DNA of 28,694 nucleotides, from NCBI GenBank assembly GCA_900767195.1, contig CAAFYG010000109.1, positions 1 to 28,694 on the forward strand, given 5' to 3'. The notes below the pieces were generated by a model that saw nothing but the letters and a program-made list of their open reading frames with translations, was not told the DNA's origin and searched no databases. The DNA is from Clostridia bacterium (GTDB lineage: Bacteria; Bacillota; Clostridia; Christensenellales; Borkfalkiaceae). Position numbers and translations under genes: made by a program. This document shows positions 7,210 to 15,226 of this stretch, one piece after another; within the stretch, counting starts at the first letter, position 1; each line of letters starts with the position of its first letter.

Positions 7210-8361
7210 TTATCGGCAATTCGCCCGCGAAATATACGCGCGCGCCGCCGCCCGCGAAAGCCGATCCGTTTCGGCGAGCGTTTCGAAAGACTGCACTTTT
7301 TGCTTTTTCGTGCCGTTTAACACCTCGTTTAAGCAGTCCGCGATCTGCAAAAATCCGATTTCGCCGCGAAGAAACGCATGCACCGCTACTTCGCCCGCGC
7401 CGTTGAGCGCGCAGGGATAGTTTCCGCCCGCTTGCCCCGCCGAAAGCGCGGCGGAAAAGCACGGAAATTTCTCTTTTTCGAGTGGCAGAAAATGCAGCGC
7501 GGCAAGCTTTTCGAAATTCAGACTTTCGCAGCAGGTAAGCCGCTTAGGGTACGTGAACGCCAGCTGAATGGGCAGTTCCATACTCGGCACGCCGAGCTGC
7601 GCGATCACCGCGCCGTCTTCGAATTCCGCCATGGAATGGACGACGCTTTCGGGATGGACGAGCGCGTGAATCTTTTCGTAAGGCGCGTTGTACAAGTGGT
7701 GCGCTTCGATCACTTCGAATCCTTTATTCAAAAGCGTTGCGCTGTCGATCGTGATTTTTGCGCCCATTTTCCACGTGGGATGTTTCAGGGCGTCTGCCGC
7801 CGTGACGTTTTTCAGTTCTTCTTCGGTTTTGCCGTAGAAAGGTCCGCCGCTCGCCGTGATAATCAGCCGCTTGAACGGCGTATCGCGCCGGAAATTCAAA
7901 GCCTGCCAAAGGGCGGAATGTTCGCTGTCTACGGGGCGGATTTCCGCACCGTATTTTTTCGCTTCGTTTATAAAATATTCGCCGCCGCACACAAGCGTTT
8001 CTTTATTGGCGAGCGCGATAGGCATGCCGAGCCGCGCCGCAGCAAACGAGTACGAAAGCCCCGCAAAGCCGCTTGCCGCGATTAAAGCGACGTCCGCGCC
8101 TTCGAGGGCGCGCAACGCTTCTTTTTCGCCGCAATAGTACGCCGTACCTTGCGGGATCTGCGCGCGGATTTCTTCGCCCGTTTCTTTATCGGCAACCGCC
8201 GCGATTTCCGGGCGGTATTTTTGCACGATTTGTATGAATTCTTCGCCGCCGTGCCCCGCCGCCGCGGAATACAACGTAAATTCTTCGGGATGCTTATCGA
8301 TGACGGACAGCGTTTGCCTGCCGATTGAGCCGGTAGCGCCGATGAGTGCGATTTTTTTCAT
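7210..8361 (-). CDS. dxr: 1-deoxy-D-xylulose 5-phosphate reductoisomerase
   Basis: A 383-residue DXP reductoisomerase, which converts DXP to 2-C-methyl-D-erythritol 4-phosphate with NADPH in the cytosolic MEP isoprenoid pathway. Visible motifs: NADPH-binding GATGSIGRQTL (8-18), ANKETLVCGGE, metal-binding VDSEHSALWQAL, ASGGPF, KMGAKITIDSATLLNKG and HPESVVHSM. The C-terminal helical domain is present, so it is full length. The ATG follows AAGGAAA by about nine bases. Its product feeds the UppS reaction encoded two genes upstream. The 420-base gap to cdsA is unusual for this operon and is filled by repeat elements. Confidence 0.97.
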   Translation of the reverse strand: MKKIALIGATGSIGRQTLSVIDKHPEEFTLYSAAAGHGGEEFIQIVQKYRPEIAAVADKETGEEIRAQIPQGTAYYCGEKEALRALEGADVALIAASGFAGLSYSFAAARLGMPIALANKETLVCGGEYFINEAKKYGAEIRPVDSEHSALWQALNFRRDTPFKRLIITASGGPFYGKTEEELKNVTAADALKHPTWKMGAKITIDSATLLNKGFEVIEAHHLYNAPYEKIHALVHPESVVHSMAEFEDGAVIAQLGVPSMELPIQLAFTYPKRLTCCESLNFEKLAALHFLPLEKEKFPCFSAALSAGQAGGNYPCALNGAGEVAVHAFLRGEIGFLQIADCLNEVLNGTKKQKVQSFETLAETDRLSRAAARAYISRANCR

Positions 8362-8382
8362 TTTTACGGTTTCCTTATATGC

Positions 8383-8661
8383 TAGCCGAATGAAAACAAG
8401 CTTGAACTGATTTAGCGGACAAATCGCGCCTGATACTGCGTTGTTTGTGCTTGTAGTGCGCTTTTGGGGCTGCGCGCAAACGCCTTGTCTGAGCCGCGAT
8501 TTGTTTCGCTAAATTCGCGAAGCGACCTGAACGGGCGGCATTTTTGATGATTTTTTGCGCAATCGCCCGCAGGTGTATCGGGATACATCAAGGGCGAACG
8601 CGGAAAAAAGGGCGAAAACGCCGCCTTTTCAGGCACGTTCAAGCTTATTTCCATTCGGCTA
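8383..8661. repeat. Fold-back element with 25-bp terminal inverted repeats
   Basis: The arms TAGCCGAATG...CTTGAAC (8383-8407) and GTTCAAGC...CATTCGGCTA (8637-8661) are inverted copies with two differences in 25. Inside lie two more inverted repeats: TTTAGCG-ACAAATCGCG (8411-8428) with its partner (8495-8513), and GGCGGCATT (about 8534) with AACGCCGCC (about 8617), plus a small TGTATC/GATACA hairpin. The fold would be a Y or cruciform. An 80-codon open frame on the minus strand lies within it but has no recognisable domain. It could be a MITE-like element or a structured RNA in the cdsA-dxr transcript. It occupies most of the long cdsA-dxr gap. Confidence 0.7.
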
Positions 8662-8696
8662 TGTTTCGCGGGATATGCTACGACTCGCGGGATATG

Positions 8697-8752
8697 CCAC
8701 GCCCCTCATCCGTCAAGGCTTCGCCTTGCCACCTTCTCCCGGGGGAGAAGGC
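8697..8752 (+). repeat. Multi-hairpin intergenic repeat, copy 3 (short)
   Basis: A single unit with only the distal half of the family: CCACGCCCCTCATCCGT, then a hairpin CAAGGC-TTC-GCCTTG, then CCTTCTCCC/GGGAGAAGG. It lies just before the cdsA stop on the plus strand and follows a short direct repeat of CGCGGGATATGC (about 8668 and 8687). Confidence 0.8.
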
Positions 8753-8782
8753 TCTGACAGAAGCGGACAATTTTTTGCGCTC

Positions 8783-9730
8783 TTACGCGATGGGCAGCGC
8801 GCCGATAATTACGAACACGAGATACACCGCCGCCGTGGCGAACAACGTGCCGTCGATCCTATCCATAATGCCGCCATGCCCCGGCAGAAGCTTGCCCATA
8901 TCTTTGATGCCCGCTTTGCGCTTGACGCAGCTTTCGGCGAGATCTCCGAATTCGGTTGCCGCCGCCGTGATCAGTCCGATAAGAAGGTACACGGGCAGGA
9001 AAATATACATCTTTTCAAAGCTGCCCGCCACGGCGTTGTAGGAAAAATACAAAATGGCTGCGCCGACAAGTCCGCCCACAAGCCCGCCGATACCGCCGAT
9101 TACCGTTTTATTGGGGGATACGGACGGCGCCATTTTTTTGGGGAATTTCTTCTTCATAAATCTGCCGAACACGTAGGCGATGGAATCGGCGAACGGCGAA
9201 ATGACGAAAATGCACAAAATCGCGAGATCGGAATTGAACGCGTAGGTTTCAAGTCCTTCGGCGGGTAAGTGATTTGCGAGCGAGAGAAGCACTAAAAGCA
9301 CGGTGGGATACGTCGCGGCGAAGAACGCCGCACCCGTGTTTTCGATACCCGTTTCCGCATGACGGATCACAAGAAGCGACACGAGATAGAACGCGAGAAC
9401 GAGAAACGCCGCGCCCGCCGCACGCGCGCCGCTGCCGTAAAATTCTTCGAAAACCGCGCACGCCGGCACGCATACCGCCGCAAAAATCATCGCCCCCGCC
9501 GCCTGCGCTTTTGTGGGCGACGCGAGCGTTTCCGCGTTTGTTTCCGAGCCGTCTTTCAGCTTTTCTTTATTGCCGAGCGCGCCGAACGCGCGGAGCATTT
9601 CAAACGTGCCGATCAGCGAAAACAGCCAGATCAGCCCGTCGAAAAACAAATCGGAGACAAATATTTTCAAAAGATAGAAGATAGCGAGGACGGCTACGTA
9701 GCTTGCCCCCGTGATCAGCCGGATGCCCAT
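8783..9730 (-). CDS. cdsA: Phosphatidate cytidylyltransferase CdsA
   Basis: A 315-residue integral membrane enzyme that makes CDP-diacylglycerol from phosphatidate and CTP, the branch point of phospholipid synthesis. The C-terminal signature is intact: LAESCVKRKAGIKDMGKLLP, then GHGGIMDRIDGTLFA (about 263-297), preceded by MAPSVSPNKTVIGGIGGL. About eight hydrophobic segments are spread through the chain. The frame is open for 50 codons further upstream, but that part overlaps uppS and is low-complexity Lys/Pro/Thr. The Met chosen (MGIRLITGASY) follows an AAAGGAGA site by eight bases and starts four bases after the uppS stop. Confidence 0.94.
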   Translation of the reverse strand: MGIRLITGASYVAVLAIFYLLKIFVSDLFFDGLIWLFSLIGTFEMLRAFGALGNKEKLKDGSETNAETLASPTKAQAAGAMIFAAVCVPACAVFEEFYGSGARAAGAAFLVLAFYLVSLLVIRHAETGIENTGAAFFAATYPTVLLVLLSLANHLPAEGLETYAFNSDLAILCIFVISPFADSIAYVFGRFMKKKFPKKMAPSVSPNKTVIGGIGGLVGGLVGAAILYFSYNAVAGSFEKMYIFLPVYLLIGLITAAATEFGDLAESCVKRKAGIKDMGKLLPGHGGIMDRIDGTLFATAAVYLVFVIIGALPIA

Positions 9731-9734
9731 GCGT

Positions 9735-10580
9735 TTATTCTCCTTTTTCCTGCGTAAGAGCTTCGTTTTCCGCTTGCTTTTCCGCTTGCTTTGCCGCGCC
9801 GAGAATTTCGCCGGTTTCGTCGGTTTCGTCGGTTTTGCATTGCTCGTCGGTTTTGCCGAAACGGCGCGTGCGGTTTGCATACTCTATGATGGCTTCGTCG
9901 AGATCGCGATCGGTAAAATCGGGGAACATTTTATCGGAAAAGTACAGCTCGGCGTACGCGCTTTGCCATAAGAGAAAGTTGGAAAGGCGCACTTCTTTGC
10001 CCGTGCGGATGATAAGGTCGGGATCGGGCATGCCCGCCGTGTAGAGATGATCGGAAATATCTTTTTCGGTGACTTCACGATTCTCTTGCCGCGCCTTTTC
10101 CGCCGCAAGCGAAGCCGCCCGCGCGATTTCCGCACGCGAGCCGTAACCGAGCGCAACGTTTACGCCCTTGCCTTCGTACATCGCCGAATCTTCCTGCGCT
10201 TTTACGAGAAGCTCTTGCACGTCTTTGGGAAACAGCGACAGATCTCCGATCACGCGGACGCGTGCTTTTCTTTCCGCGATTTCGCGCATGCAAGGCACAA
10301 AATGCTTGCGGATTAAATCGAACAAGCCTTCGAGTTCCTTTTGCGGGCGCGAAAAATTCTCGGTGGAAAGCGCGTACACGGTGACGTAGTTTACCCCTGC
10401 GTCGAGCGCGCGGCGTAAAAGCCCCATCATGCGATCCATGCCGCAACGATGCCCCGCCGAACGCGGAAGCAGCCGCTTTTTCGCCCACCTGCCGTTGCCG
10501 TCCATGATAATGCCGATATGGCGCGGCAAGTTTTCGGCGCACGGCAATAGAGCGCCTGCTTTTATTTTATTCTTCTTCAT
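9735..10580 (-). CDS. uppS: Isoprenyl transferase UppS
   Basis: A 281-residue cis-prenyltransferase, which condenses farnesyl diphosphate with isopentenyl diphosphates to undecaprenyl diphosphate, the cell-wall lipid carrier. HIGIIMDGNGRWAKKR (about 21-36, catalytic Asp) and YVTVYALSTENFSRP are clear. So is the C-terminal substrate block RTGKEVRLSNFLLWQSAYAE, which has Lys where many homologues have Gly. The family usually ends near residue 245. Here a Thr/Asp/Glu-rich tail of about 40 residues follows, built on short DNA repeats of GTTTCGTCG. No clear ribosome binding site is seen before the ATG, so it may be coupled to frr, 29 bases upstream. Confidence 0.95.
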   Translation of the reverse strand: MKKNKIKAGALLPCAENLPRHIGIIMDGNGRWAKKRLLPRSAGHRCGMDRMMGLLRRALDAGVNYVTVYALSTENFSRPQKELEGLFDLIRKHFVPCMREIAERKARVRVIGDLSLFPKDVQELLVKAQEDSAMYEGKGVNVALGYGSRAEIARAASLAAEKARQENREVTEKDISDHLYTAGMPDPDLIIRTGKEVRLSNFLLWQSAYAELYFSDKMFPDFTDRDLDEAIIEYANRTRRFGKTDEQCKTDETDETGEILGAAKQAEKQAENEALTQEKGE

Positions 10581-10609
10581 AGAATTTCAGAACGGCTTGC
10601 TTTGTGCCG

Positions 10610-11182
10610 TCAGATAGACATCAGGTCTTTTTCTTTCGCCGCGATGATCGAATCGAGCTTCGCCATGGCGGAAGTTACACTCTTTTCCACGTCCGCTTCG
10701 CATGCCGCGGATTCGTCTTCGGAAAGCTCTTTCGCCGTTTTCATTTTCTTGATCACGTCCATGGCGGTTCTGCGCGCGTTGCGGATTTCTACCTTGGTTT
10801 CTTCGCCCATTTTCTTGATCTGCTTCACAAGTTCTTTGCGGCGTTCCTCCGTCATGACGGGGAATACGATGCGGATCACTTTGCCGTCGTTTGTGGGGGT
10901 AAGCCCTAAATTGGACTGCAAAATCGCCTTTTCCACCGCTTTTAACAGCGATTTATCCCAAAGCGAAATTTGCAGGCAACGGGCGTCGAGTGCGCTGACG
11001 TTGCCCAGTTCGATCAGCTTGCTCATGCCGCCGTATGCCTCTACCTCGATTCTGTCGAGTATGTGCGGGTTGGCGCGCCCCGCGCGGATGGCGGAATATT
11101 CGCCTTCGAGAGAATCGATCGCACGGTCTGCCGCGTCTTCGAGTTCAAGCATCATTTCTTCGATTTTTTCGTTTTCGATCAT
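10610..11182 (-). CDS. frr: Ribosome recycling factor
   Basis: A 190-residue RRF that, with EF-G, splits post-termination ribosomes. The tRNA-like two-domain layout is intact. Domain I helices begin MLELEDAADRAIDSLEGEYSAIRAGRANP. The domain II hinge is near VEAYGGMSKLIELGNVSALDA. The conserved RIVFPVMTEERRKELVKQIK leads back into the long C-terminal helix. GGAGGA is placed seven bases before the ATG. The order pyrH-frr is nearly universal in Bacteria. Confidence 0.97.
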   Translation of the reverse strand: MIENEKIEEMMLELEDAADRAIDSLEGEYSAIRAGRANPHILDRIEVEAYGGMSKLIELGNVSALDARCLQISLWDKSLLKAVEKAILQSNLGLTPTNDGKVIRIVFPVMTEERRKELVKQIKKMGEETKVEIRNARRTAMDVIKKMKTAKELSEDESAACEADVEKSVTSAMAKLDSIIAAKEKDLMSI

Positions 11183-11209
11183 GGTTGTTTCCTCCGTTTT
11201 TTATGTTTT

Positions 11210-11920
11210 TTAATTCACCGAGATGAGCGTGCCGAGCTTTTCGCCGCATACGGCGCGAAGTATGGAATCTTTCTCGTTTAAGCCGAAAGCAAGCGTAGGC
11301 ACGCCGTTTTCCATACACATAGTTGCCGCCGTGAAATCGATGACTTTCAAGCCTTGGTTTACAATGTCGTTATAAGTAAGGCGATCGTACTTCTTCGCGT
11401 TCGGATTGGTTTTCGGATCGGAATCGTAGATGCCGTCTACATTTTTCGCCATTAACAGAACATCCGCCGAGATTTCGCAGGCGCGAAGCGCGGCCGCCGT
11501 ATCGGTAGAACAGTACGGATGCCCCGTGCCGCAGGCGAAAATGACGATTCTGCCTTTTTCGAAGTGGCGCAGCGCTTTGCGAAGCACGAGCGGCTCGGCG
11601 ATAGAGATCATGTTGAGCGCGGTCTGCACGCGCACGGGCACGCCGCGCTGCTCGATGGCGTCCATCATGGCGAGCGAATTCATCACCGTGGAAAGCATGC
11701 CCATCTGGTCGGCGGTGGAGCGATCCATTTTCGTACCCTGCCTGCCGCGCCAGAAATTGCCGCCGCCGATAACGATGCCGATTTCCACGCCCATATCGTG
11801 GACTTTCACGATTTCGTCCACTACCCCCGCGATTACATCCTGGTTTAAGCCGAAACCCTGCTCGCCCGCGAGCGCTTCCCCCGAAAGTTTAAGCAGGATT
11901 CTCTTGTATTTTGGTTGCAT
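11210..11920 (-). CDS. pyrH: Uridylate kinase
   Basis: A 236-residue UMP kinase of the amino-acid-kinase fold; it phosphorylates UMP to UDP with ATP. Visible: RILLKLSGEALAGEQGFGL (8-26, phosphate binding), GIVIGGGNFWRGRQG (about 48-62), and ACGTGHPYCSTDTAAALRA, where most homologues have GTGNPFF, so His and Tyr-Cys replace Asn and Phe-Phe. DGIYDSDPKTNPNAKKYDRL follows. GGAGGG precedes the ATG. It is first in its operon. The rpsB-tsf genes that often precede pyrH are absent, replaced by a terminator and a toxin-antitoxin pair. Confidence 0.97.
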   Translation of the reverse strand: MQPKYKRILLKLSGEALAGEQGFGLNQDVIAGVVDEIVKVHDMGVEIGIVIGGGNFWRGRQGTKMDRSTADQMGMLSTVMNSLAMMDAIEQRGVPVRVQTALNMISIAEPLVLRKALRHFEKGRIVIFACGTGHPYCSTDTAAALRACEISADVLLMAKNVDGIYDSDPKTNPNAKKYDRLTYNDIVNQGLKVIDFTAATMCMENGVPTLAFGLNEKDSILRAVCGEKLGTLISVN

Positions 11921-12000
11921 ATTTTTCCCTCCGTACGGAATTTTCTACATTTTTCCACCCGAACGCGTATTCGGGCGCGCGCGACATAGCCGCATTTAAC

Positions 12001-12029
12001 ATTATATCACGTTTCTTTCGAAAATGCAA
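12001..12029 (-). promoter_or_regulatory. Promoter of the pyrH operon
   Basis: On the minus strand TTGCAT (12029-12024) and a perfect TATAAT (12006-12001) are 17 bases apart. The leader to pyrH is about 75 nt and contains a small palindromic hairpin CCCGAA/TTCGGG (11958-11975). Confidence 0.75.
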
Positions 12030-12055
12030 GCCCTTTTCGGAAATTTAGCGGTATT

Positions 12056-12086
12056 AAAAACTTCGCTATGAAATTGCATAGCGAAG
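12056..12086 (-). terminator. Terminator after the toxin-antitoxin pair
   Basis: A perfect 10-bp stem CTTCGCTATG (12061-12070) with CATAGCGAAG (12077-12086) has a six-base loop and five T on the minus strand (12060-12056). It lies 18 bases after the toxin stop. A T run on the other side allows weak function in both directions. Confidence 0.8.
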
Positions 12087-12103
12087 CCGTATTTTTTTGC
12101 TAT

Positions 12104-12376
12104 TTAAAATAAATCGGAATGCGTACCCGTACGTGAAAGAAATAAAATGATTTCCTTTTCATCGATCCTGTAAACAAGCAACCAGTCCGGTTGAATATGG
12201 CATTCACGGAAACCTGCGTATTTTCCCGTTAAATTATGATCTCTGTATTTTGCTTCAAGCGTTTCACAACTTGCAAGTTTATCTACCACCGTATTCAGCA
12301 CCGCCAGATCATACCCGCGCTTTTGTGCCGATTTCAAATCTTTTTTGAATTGATTGGATAAAACGACGTCGAGCAT
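12104..12376 (-). CDS. yafQ: YafQ-family mRNA interferase toxin
   Basis: A 90-residue RelE-superfamily toxin, closest by eye to E. coli YafQ, a ribosome-dependent endoribonuclease that cleaves mRNA in the A site. The catalytic set is complete: His in YRDHNLTGKY, His-Asp-Trp in CHIQPDWLLVYRI and the last His in SRTGTHSDLF. It begins two bases after the antitoxin stop, the expected arrangement for coupled synthesis. A terminator follows immediately. The toxin is inferred to be active, since no residue of the family's active site is missing. Confidence 0.92.
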   Translation of the reverse strand: MLDVVLSNQFKKDLKSAQKRGYDLAVLNTVVDKLASCETLEAKYRDHNLTGKYAGFRECHIQPDWLLVYRIDEKEIILFLSRTGTHSDLF

Positions 12377-12378
12377 GC

Positions 12379-12651
12379 TTACAGCACCTCTGTCAAGGCG
12401 TCTTTGAAAGAAGAATACCGCTTATATGCACCCGGATTTTTCTTCATTTCATAATATTCGTCCATCGCCGCTCTGGTGGTATCGTTCGGCGTTTTTGTGG
12501 TTACTTCAAACGGAATACCGCCTTCGAGAATAATCTTTTTTAAATACATATTGATCGCTGCCGACATCGTAAGTCCCATTTCGGCCAAAAGGCTTTCGGC
12601 TTCCGCTTTCGTTTCCGCGTCGGTGCATACGTTGATTTTTACCGTGTTCAT
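12379..12651 (-). CDS. dinJ: RelB/DinJ-family antitoxin
   Basis: A 90-residue antitoxin. The N-terminal ribbon-helix-helix (VKINVCTDAETKAEAESLLAE, then MGLTMSAAINMYLKKI, about 4-40) would dimerise and bind the promoter. The C-terminal part (about 45-90) would wrap and neutralise YafQ. ATG follows GGAGGG by seven bases. It is the first gene of the two-gene operon under the promoter at 12687-12715, and a 7-bp dyad just upstream of that promoter is a possible binding site. Confidence 0.92.
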   Translation of the reverse strand: MNTVKINVCTDAETKAEAESLLAEMGLTMSAAINMYLKKIILEGGIPFEVTTKTPNDTTRAAMDEYYEMKKNPGAYKRYSSFKDALTEVL

Positions 12652-12686
12652 GATTTTTCCCTCCGTTATTCTTATTTTGTGTGTAT

Positions 12687-12715
12687 ATTATACCATATTA
12701 TATTCCGTTTGTCAA
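12687..12715 (-). promoter_or_regulatory. Promoter of the dinJ-yafQ operon
   Basis: On the minus strand TTGACA (12715-12710) and TATAAT (12692-12687) are both perfect with a 17-base spacer. The leader is about 30 nt. Confidence 0.85.
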
Positions 12716-12721
12716 TAGCTA

Positions 12722-12738
12722 TGCGCATAATATGCGCA
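12722..12738. promoter_or_regulatory. Candidate antitoxin operator (palindrome)
   Basis: TGCGCAT and ATGCGCA are perfect inverted arms around AAT, seven bases upstream of the dinJ -35 hexamer. Autoregulation through palindromes near the promoter is known for RelB/DinJ systems; this exact site is inferred from position and symmetry. Confidence 0.45.
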
Positions 12739-12740
12739 AA

Positions 12741-12995
12741 AAATATTCTGAAAATCAAAAATGGGTTACCCTCTTGATTTTTCAGAAATCTCTTTGCCTG
12801 CTGTTTATGTAACTGCCCCTCATCAGTCGCTTTCAGCGACAGCTTTCCCCCCGAGGGGAAGCCTATGAAATAGGCTGACAATTTTTGCCGAAGAAAATTT
12901 TATAGCTTAAAATTTTCAGCAGGCAAGGGGAAGCCTCTGGGGTGGACATTTTTTCCGATTTTTGCGTTGAGCAAAAATGAGAAAGGGGAAGGCTT
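12741..12995 (+). repeat. Multi-hairpin intergenic repeat, copy 4
   Basis: This fills the gap between dinJ and queA. Stem 1 is CTGAAAATCAA (about 12749) paired with TTGATTTTTCAG (about 12774). The block TGCCCCTCATCA follows, then a hairpin GTCGC-TTTCA-GCGAC and the CTTTCCCCCC/GAGGGGAAGCC palindrome. A 3' extension repeats fragments of the AAGGGGAAGCCT/GGCTGACAATTTTTGCCG type, partly duplicated to about 12992. It is rearranged relative to other copies. Confidence 0.75.
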
Positions 12996-13027
12996 ACAAA
13001 ACGAGCCGCAACAAAGAAATGCGCCGT

Positions 13028-14065
13028 TTATAAAAACAGGCACGCGTCGCCGAAGCTGAAAAAACGATACTTATGCTCCACCGCGTATTTATACACGTTT
13101 AATATCTCTTCTCTGCCCGTAAGGCATGCCACAAGCATGATCAGCGTGCTTTCCGGTAAGTGAAAATTCGTGATCAGTCCGTCTACGCACTTCATTTTAT
13201 ACGGCGGATACAAAAAAATTTCCGTATTGCCTTTCTGCGCGCGGACGTAACCGTTTTCGTCCGCCACGCTTTCGAGCGTGCGCACCGAAGTAGTGCCTAC
13301 GGCAATCACTCTTCTGCCCTCTTTCTTCGCGCGGTTGATTTTTTCCGCCGCCTCTTCCGAAATTTCGTAGTACTCGGAATGCATTTTATGATCGGTGATG
13401 ATCTCTTCGGATACGGGGCGGAACGTGCCTAACCCCACGTGCAGCAACACTTCCACGATTTCCACGCCCATATTGCGGATTTTTTCCATCAGCTCTTTCG
13501 TAAAATGCAAGCCCGCCGTGGGCGCAGCCGCCGAGCCGTCCACCCTGGAATACACCGTATTGTACCGCGTTTTATCTTTGAGCTTTTCGTGAATATACGG
13601 CGGCAGGGGCATTGTGCCTACACGGCTTAACACGTCTTCGAATACCCCTTCGTAAGAAAATTCCACAATACGTTCGCCCGTTTCGGTGACGTCTTTTACC
13701 GTGAGCGACAATTCGGGCGAAACGATCATTTTCGCGCCGATTTTTCCCTTTTTGCCCGGGCGCATCAGCACTTGCCACGTGTGCGTATCGTACCTTTTTA
13801 AAAGCAGCACTTCCACGTTGCCGCCGTGTTCCGTTTTTGCGTAAATGCGCGCGGGAATCACTTTAGTGTCGTTTACCACAAGCACGTCGCCGGGGCGCAG
13901 ATACTCGGGCAGATCGCGAAAAATTTTATCTTCGATCGTTTTATTTTGCAGCGAATACGCGAGCAGGCGCGAAGAATCGCGCGGCTCGGCAGGCGTTTGC
14001 GCGATCAGCTCTTCCGGCAGATCGTAGTAAAAATCACTCTTTTTATATACCGTTTTTTCTTCCAT
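13028..14065 (-). CDS. queA: S-adenosylmethionine:tRNA ribosyltransferase-isomerase QueA
   Basis: A 345-residue QueA, which transfers the ribosyl part of SAM to preQ1 at tRNA position 34 and rearranges it to epoxyqueuosine. It starts KSDFYYDLPEELIAQTPAEPRDSSRLL, the family's hallmark, then VLVVNDTKVIPARIYAKTE. A middle segment AAPTAGLHFTKELMEKI and GTFRPV follow. The end has NFHLPESTLIMLVACLTG. Length is normal. AAAGGTAAC lies just before the ATG, 21 bases after ruvB. queA after ruvAB is a common Clostridia order. Confidence 0.97.
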   Translation of the reverse strand: MEEKTVYKKSDFYYDLPEELIAQTPAEPRDSSRLLAYSLQNKTIEDKIFRDLPEYLRPGDVLVVNDTKVIPARIYAKTEHGGNVEVLLLKRYDTHTWQVLMRPGKKGKIGAKMIVSPELSLTVKDVTETGERIVEFSYEGVFEDVLSRVGTMPLPPYIHEKLKDKTRYNTVYSRVDGSAAAPTAGLHFTKELMEKIRNMGVEIVEVLLHVGLGTFRPVSEEIITDHKMHSEYYEISEEAAEKINRAKKEGRRVIAVGTTSVRTLESVADENGYVRAQKGNTEIFLYPPYKMKCVDGLITNFHLPESTLIMLVACLTGREEILNVYKYAVEHKYRFFSFGDACLFL

Positions 14066-14086
14066 TTTCAGTTACCTTTGTATCGC

Positions 14087-15142
14087 TTACTCGCCGAAAT
14101 CGTCGAACAAAGACAGCTGCGGCTTCTGCTTTCCGGCGATTTTTTTGCCGAGATGTTCGTAAGCCGCTTTCAGGCAAATTCTGCCGCGCGGCGTGCGCGC
14201 GATAAAGCCGAGTTGCAATAAGTACGGTTCGTACACGTCTTCGATCGTTCCCGCGTCTTCGCCCGTGGTGGCGGCGATGGTATCTAAGCCCGCAGGTCCG
14301 CCGCCGAATTTATCGATGAGCGCAAGCAGAATGCGACGATCGGTTTCGTCTAAGCCGAGTTCGTCGATTTCGAGCCGTTCGAGCGCGAAACGGGCGTCTT
14401 CGAGCGTGATTTCCGCGTTGCCGTGGACGAGCGAAAAATCGCGCACGCGCTTTAAAAGACGGTTGGCGATACGGGGCGTGCCGCGGGATCGGCGGGCGAT
14501 TTCTTCCGCCGCCTCTTCGGCGATGGAAGTTTCGAGCGCGTTCGCGGAATTTTTGATGATCGTTTTCAGTTCCGCCGGGGTGTACATTTCAAGACGGTTG
14601 ATAATGCCGAAACGATCGCGCAAGGGCGAGGCGAGCATGCCTGCTTTGGTGGTAGCGCCGATAAGCGTGAATTTTTTGAGCGGAAAGCGGATATTGCGGG
14701 CGGACGGGCCTTTGCCCACGATAATATCGAGCGCAAAATCTTCCATTGCCGAGTATAGCGTTTCTTCTACGCTGCGGCTCAAACGGTGGATTTCGTCGAT
14801 AAACAAAACGTCGTTTTCGTTCAGGTTGGTGAGAATTGCCGCGAGATCGCCCGAACGCTCGATGGCAGGTCCGCTGGTGAGCTTGATGGAAACGCCGAGT
14901 TCGGCGGCGATAATGTGCGCGAGCGTGGTTTTGCCTAAGCCCGGCGGGCCGTACAAAAGCACGTGATCGAGCGCGTCGCCCCGGCTCTTTGCCGCCGCGA
15001 TATACACGGAAAGGTTCTCTTTCACCTTTTCCTGCCCCACGTAACCATCCATCGTTTTGGGGCGAAGCACATTCTCTTCGCCGTCGTATTCGGTTTTGGT
15101 GGAAACGATTAAGTTTTCGTCGAATTCATCTTCTTCGTACAT
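14087..15142 (-). CDS. ruvB: Holliday junction branch migration ATPase RuvB
   Basis: A 351-residue AAA+ motor that drives branch migration with RuvA. Residue order: RPKTMDGYVGQEKVKENL, Walker A LLYGPPGLGKTTLAH, Walker B VLFIDEIHRL, sensor 1 FTLIGATTKAG, and a C-terminal winged helix (PAGLDTIAATTGEDAGTIEDVYEPYL split by the loop). The frame is open 37 codons further upstream, but RuvB homologues start near the Met chosen (MYEEDEFDEN). Its nearest GGAG is about 16 bases away, so initiation looks weak. The upstream gap of 649 bases to ruvA is unusual and contains two repeat elements. Confidence 0.95.
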   Translation of the reverse strand: MYEEDEFDENLIVSTKTEYDGEENVLRPKTMDGYVGQEKVKENLSVYIAAAKSRGDALDHVLLYGPPGLGKTTLAHIIAAELGVSIKLTSGPAIERSGDLAAILTNLNENDVLFIDEIHRLSRSVEETLYSAMEDFALDIIVGKGPSARNIRFPLKKFTLIGATTKAGMLASPLRDRFGIINRLEMYTPAELKTIIKNSANALETSIAEEAAEEIARRSRGTPRIANRLLKRVRDFSLVHGNAEITLEDARFALERLEIDELGLDETDRRILLALIDKFGGGPAGLDTIAATTGEDAGTIEDVYEPYLLQLGFIARTPRGRICLKAAYEHLGKKIAGKQKPQLSLFDDFGE

Positions 15143-15226
15143 GGTTATACCGTTTTTACTCCGTTGGTATGTATTGATTTTTTTGGGAATTTTATGGTGC
15201 GCGTTTGGCAAATCGGTAGATAACGA

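Noticed and set aside
8412..8654. 80-codon minus-strand frame in the cdsA-dxr gap
   Set aside because: It lies inside the fold-back element, so the open frame is explained by the element; no recognisable domain. Kept only as a remark on that element.
9731..9880. Fifty-codon N-terminal extension of cdsA
   Set aside because: It overlaps the uppS coding sequence, is Lys/Pro/Thr low complexity, and a good ribosome binding site precedes the internal Met at 9730.
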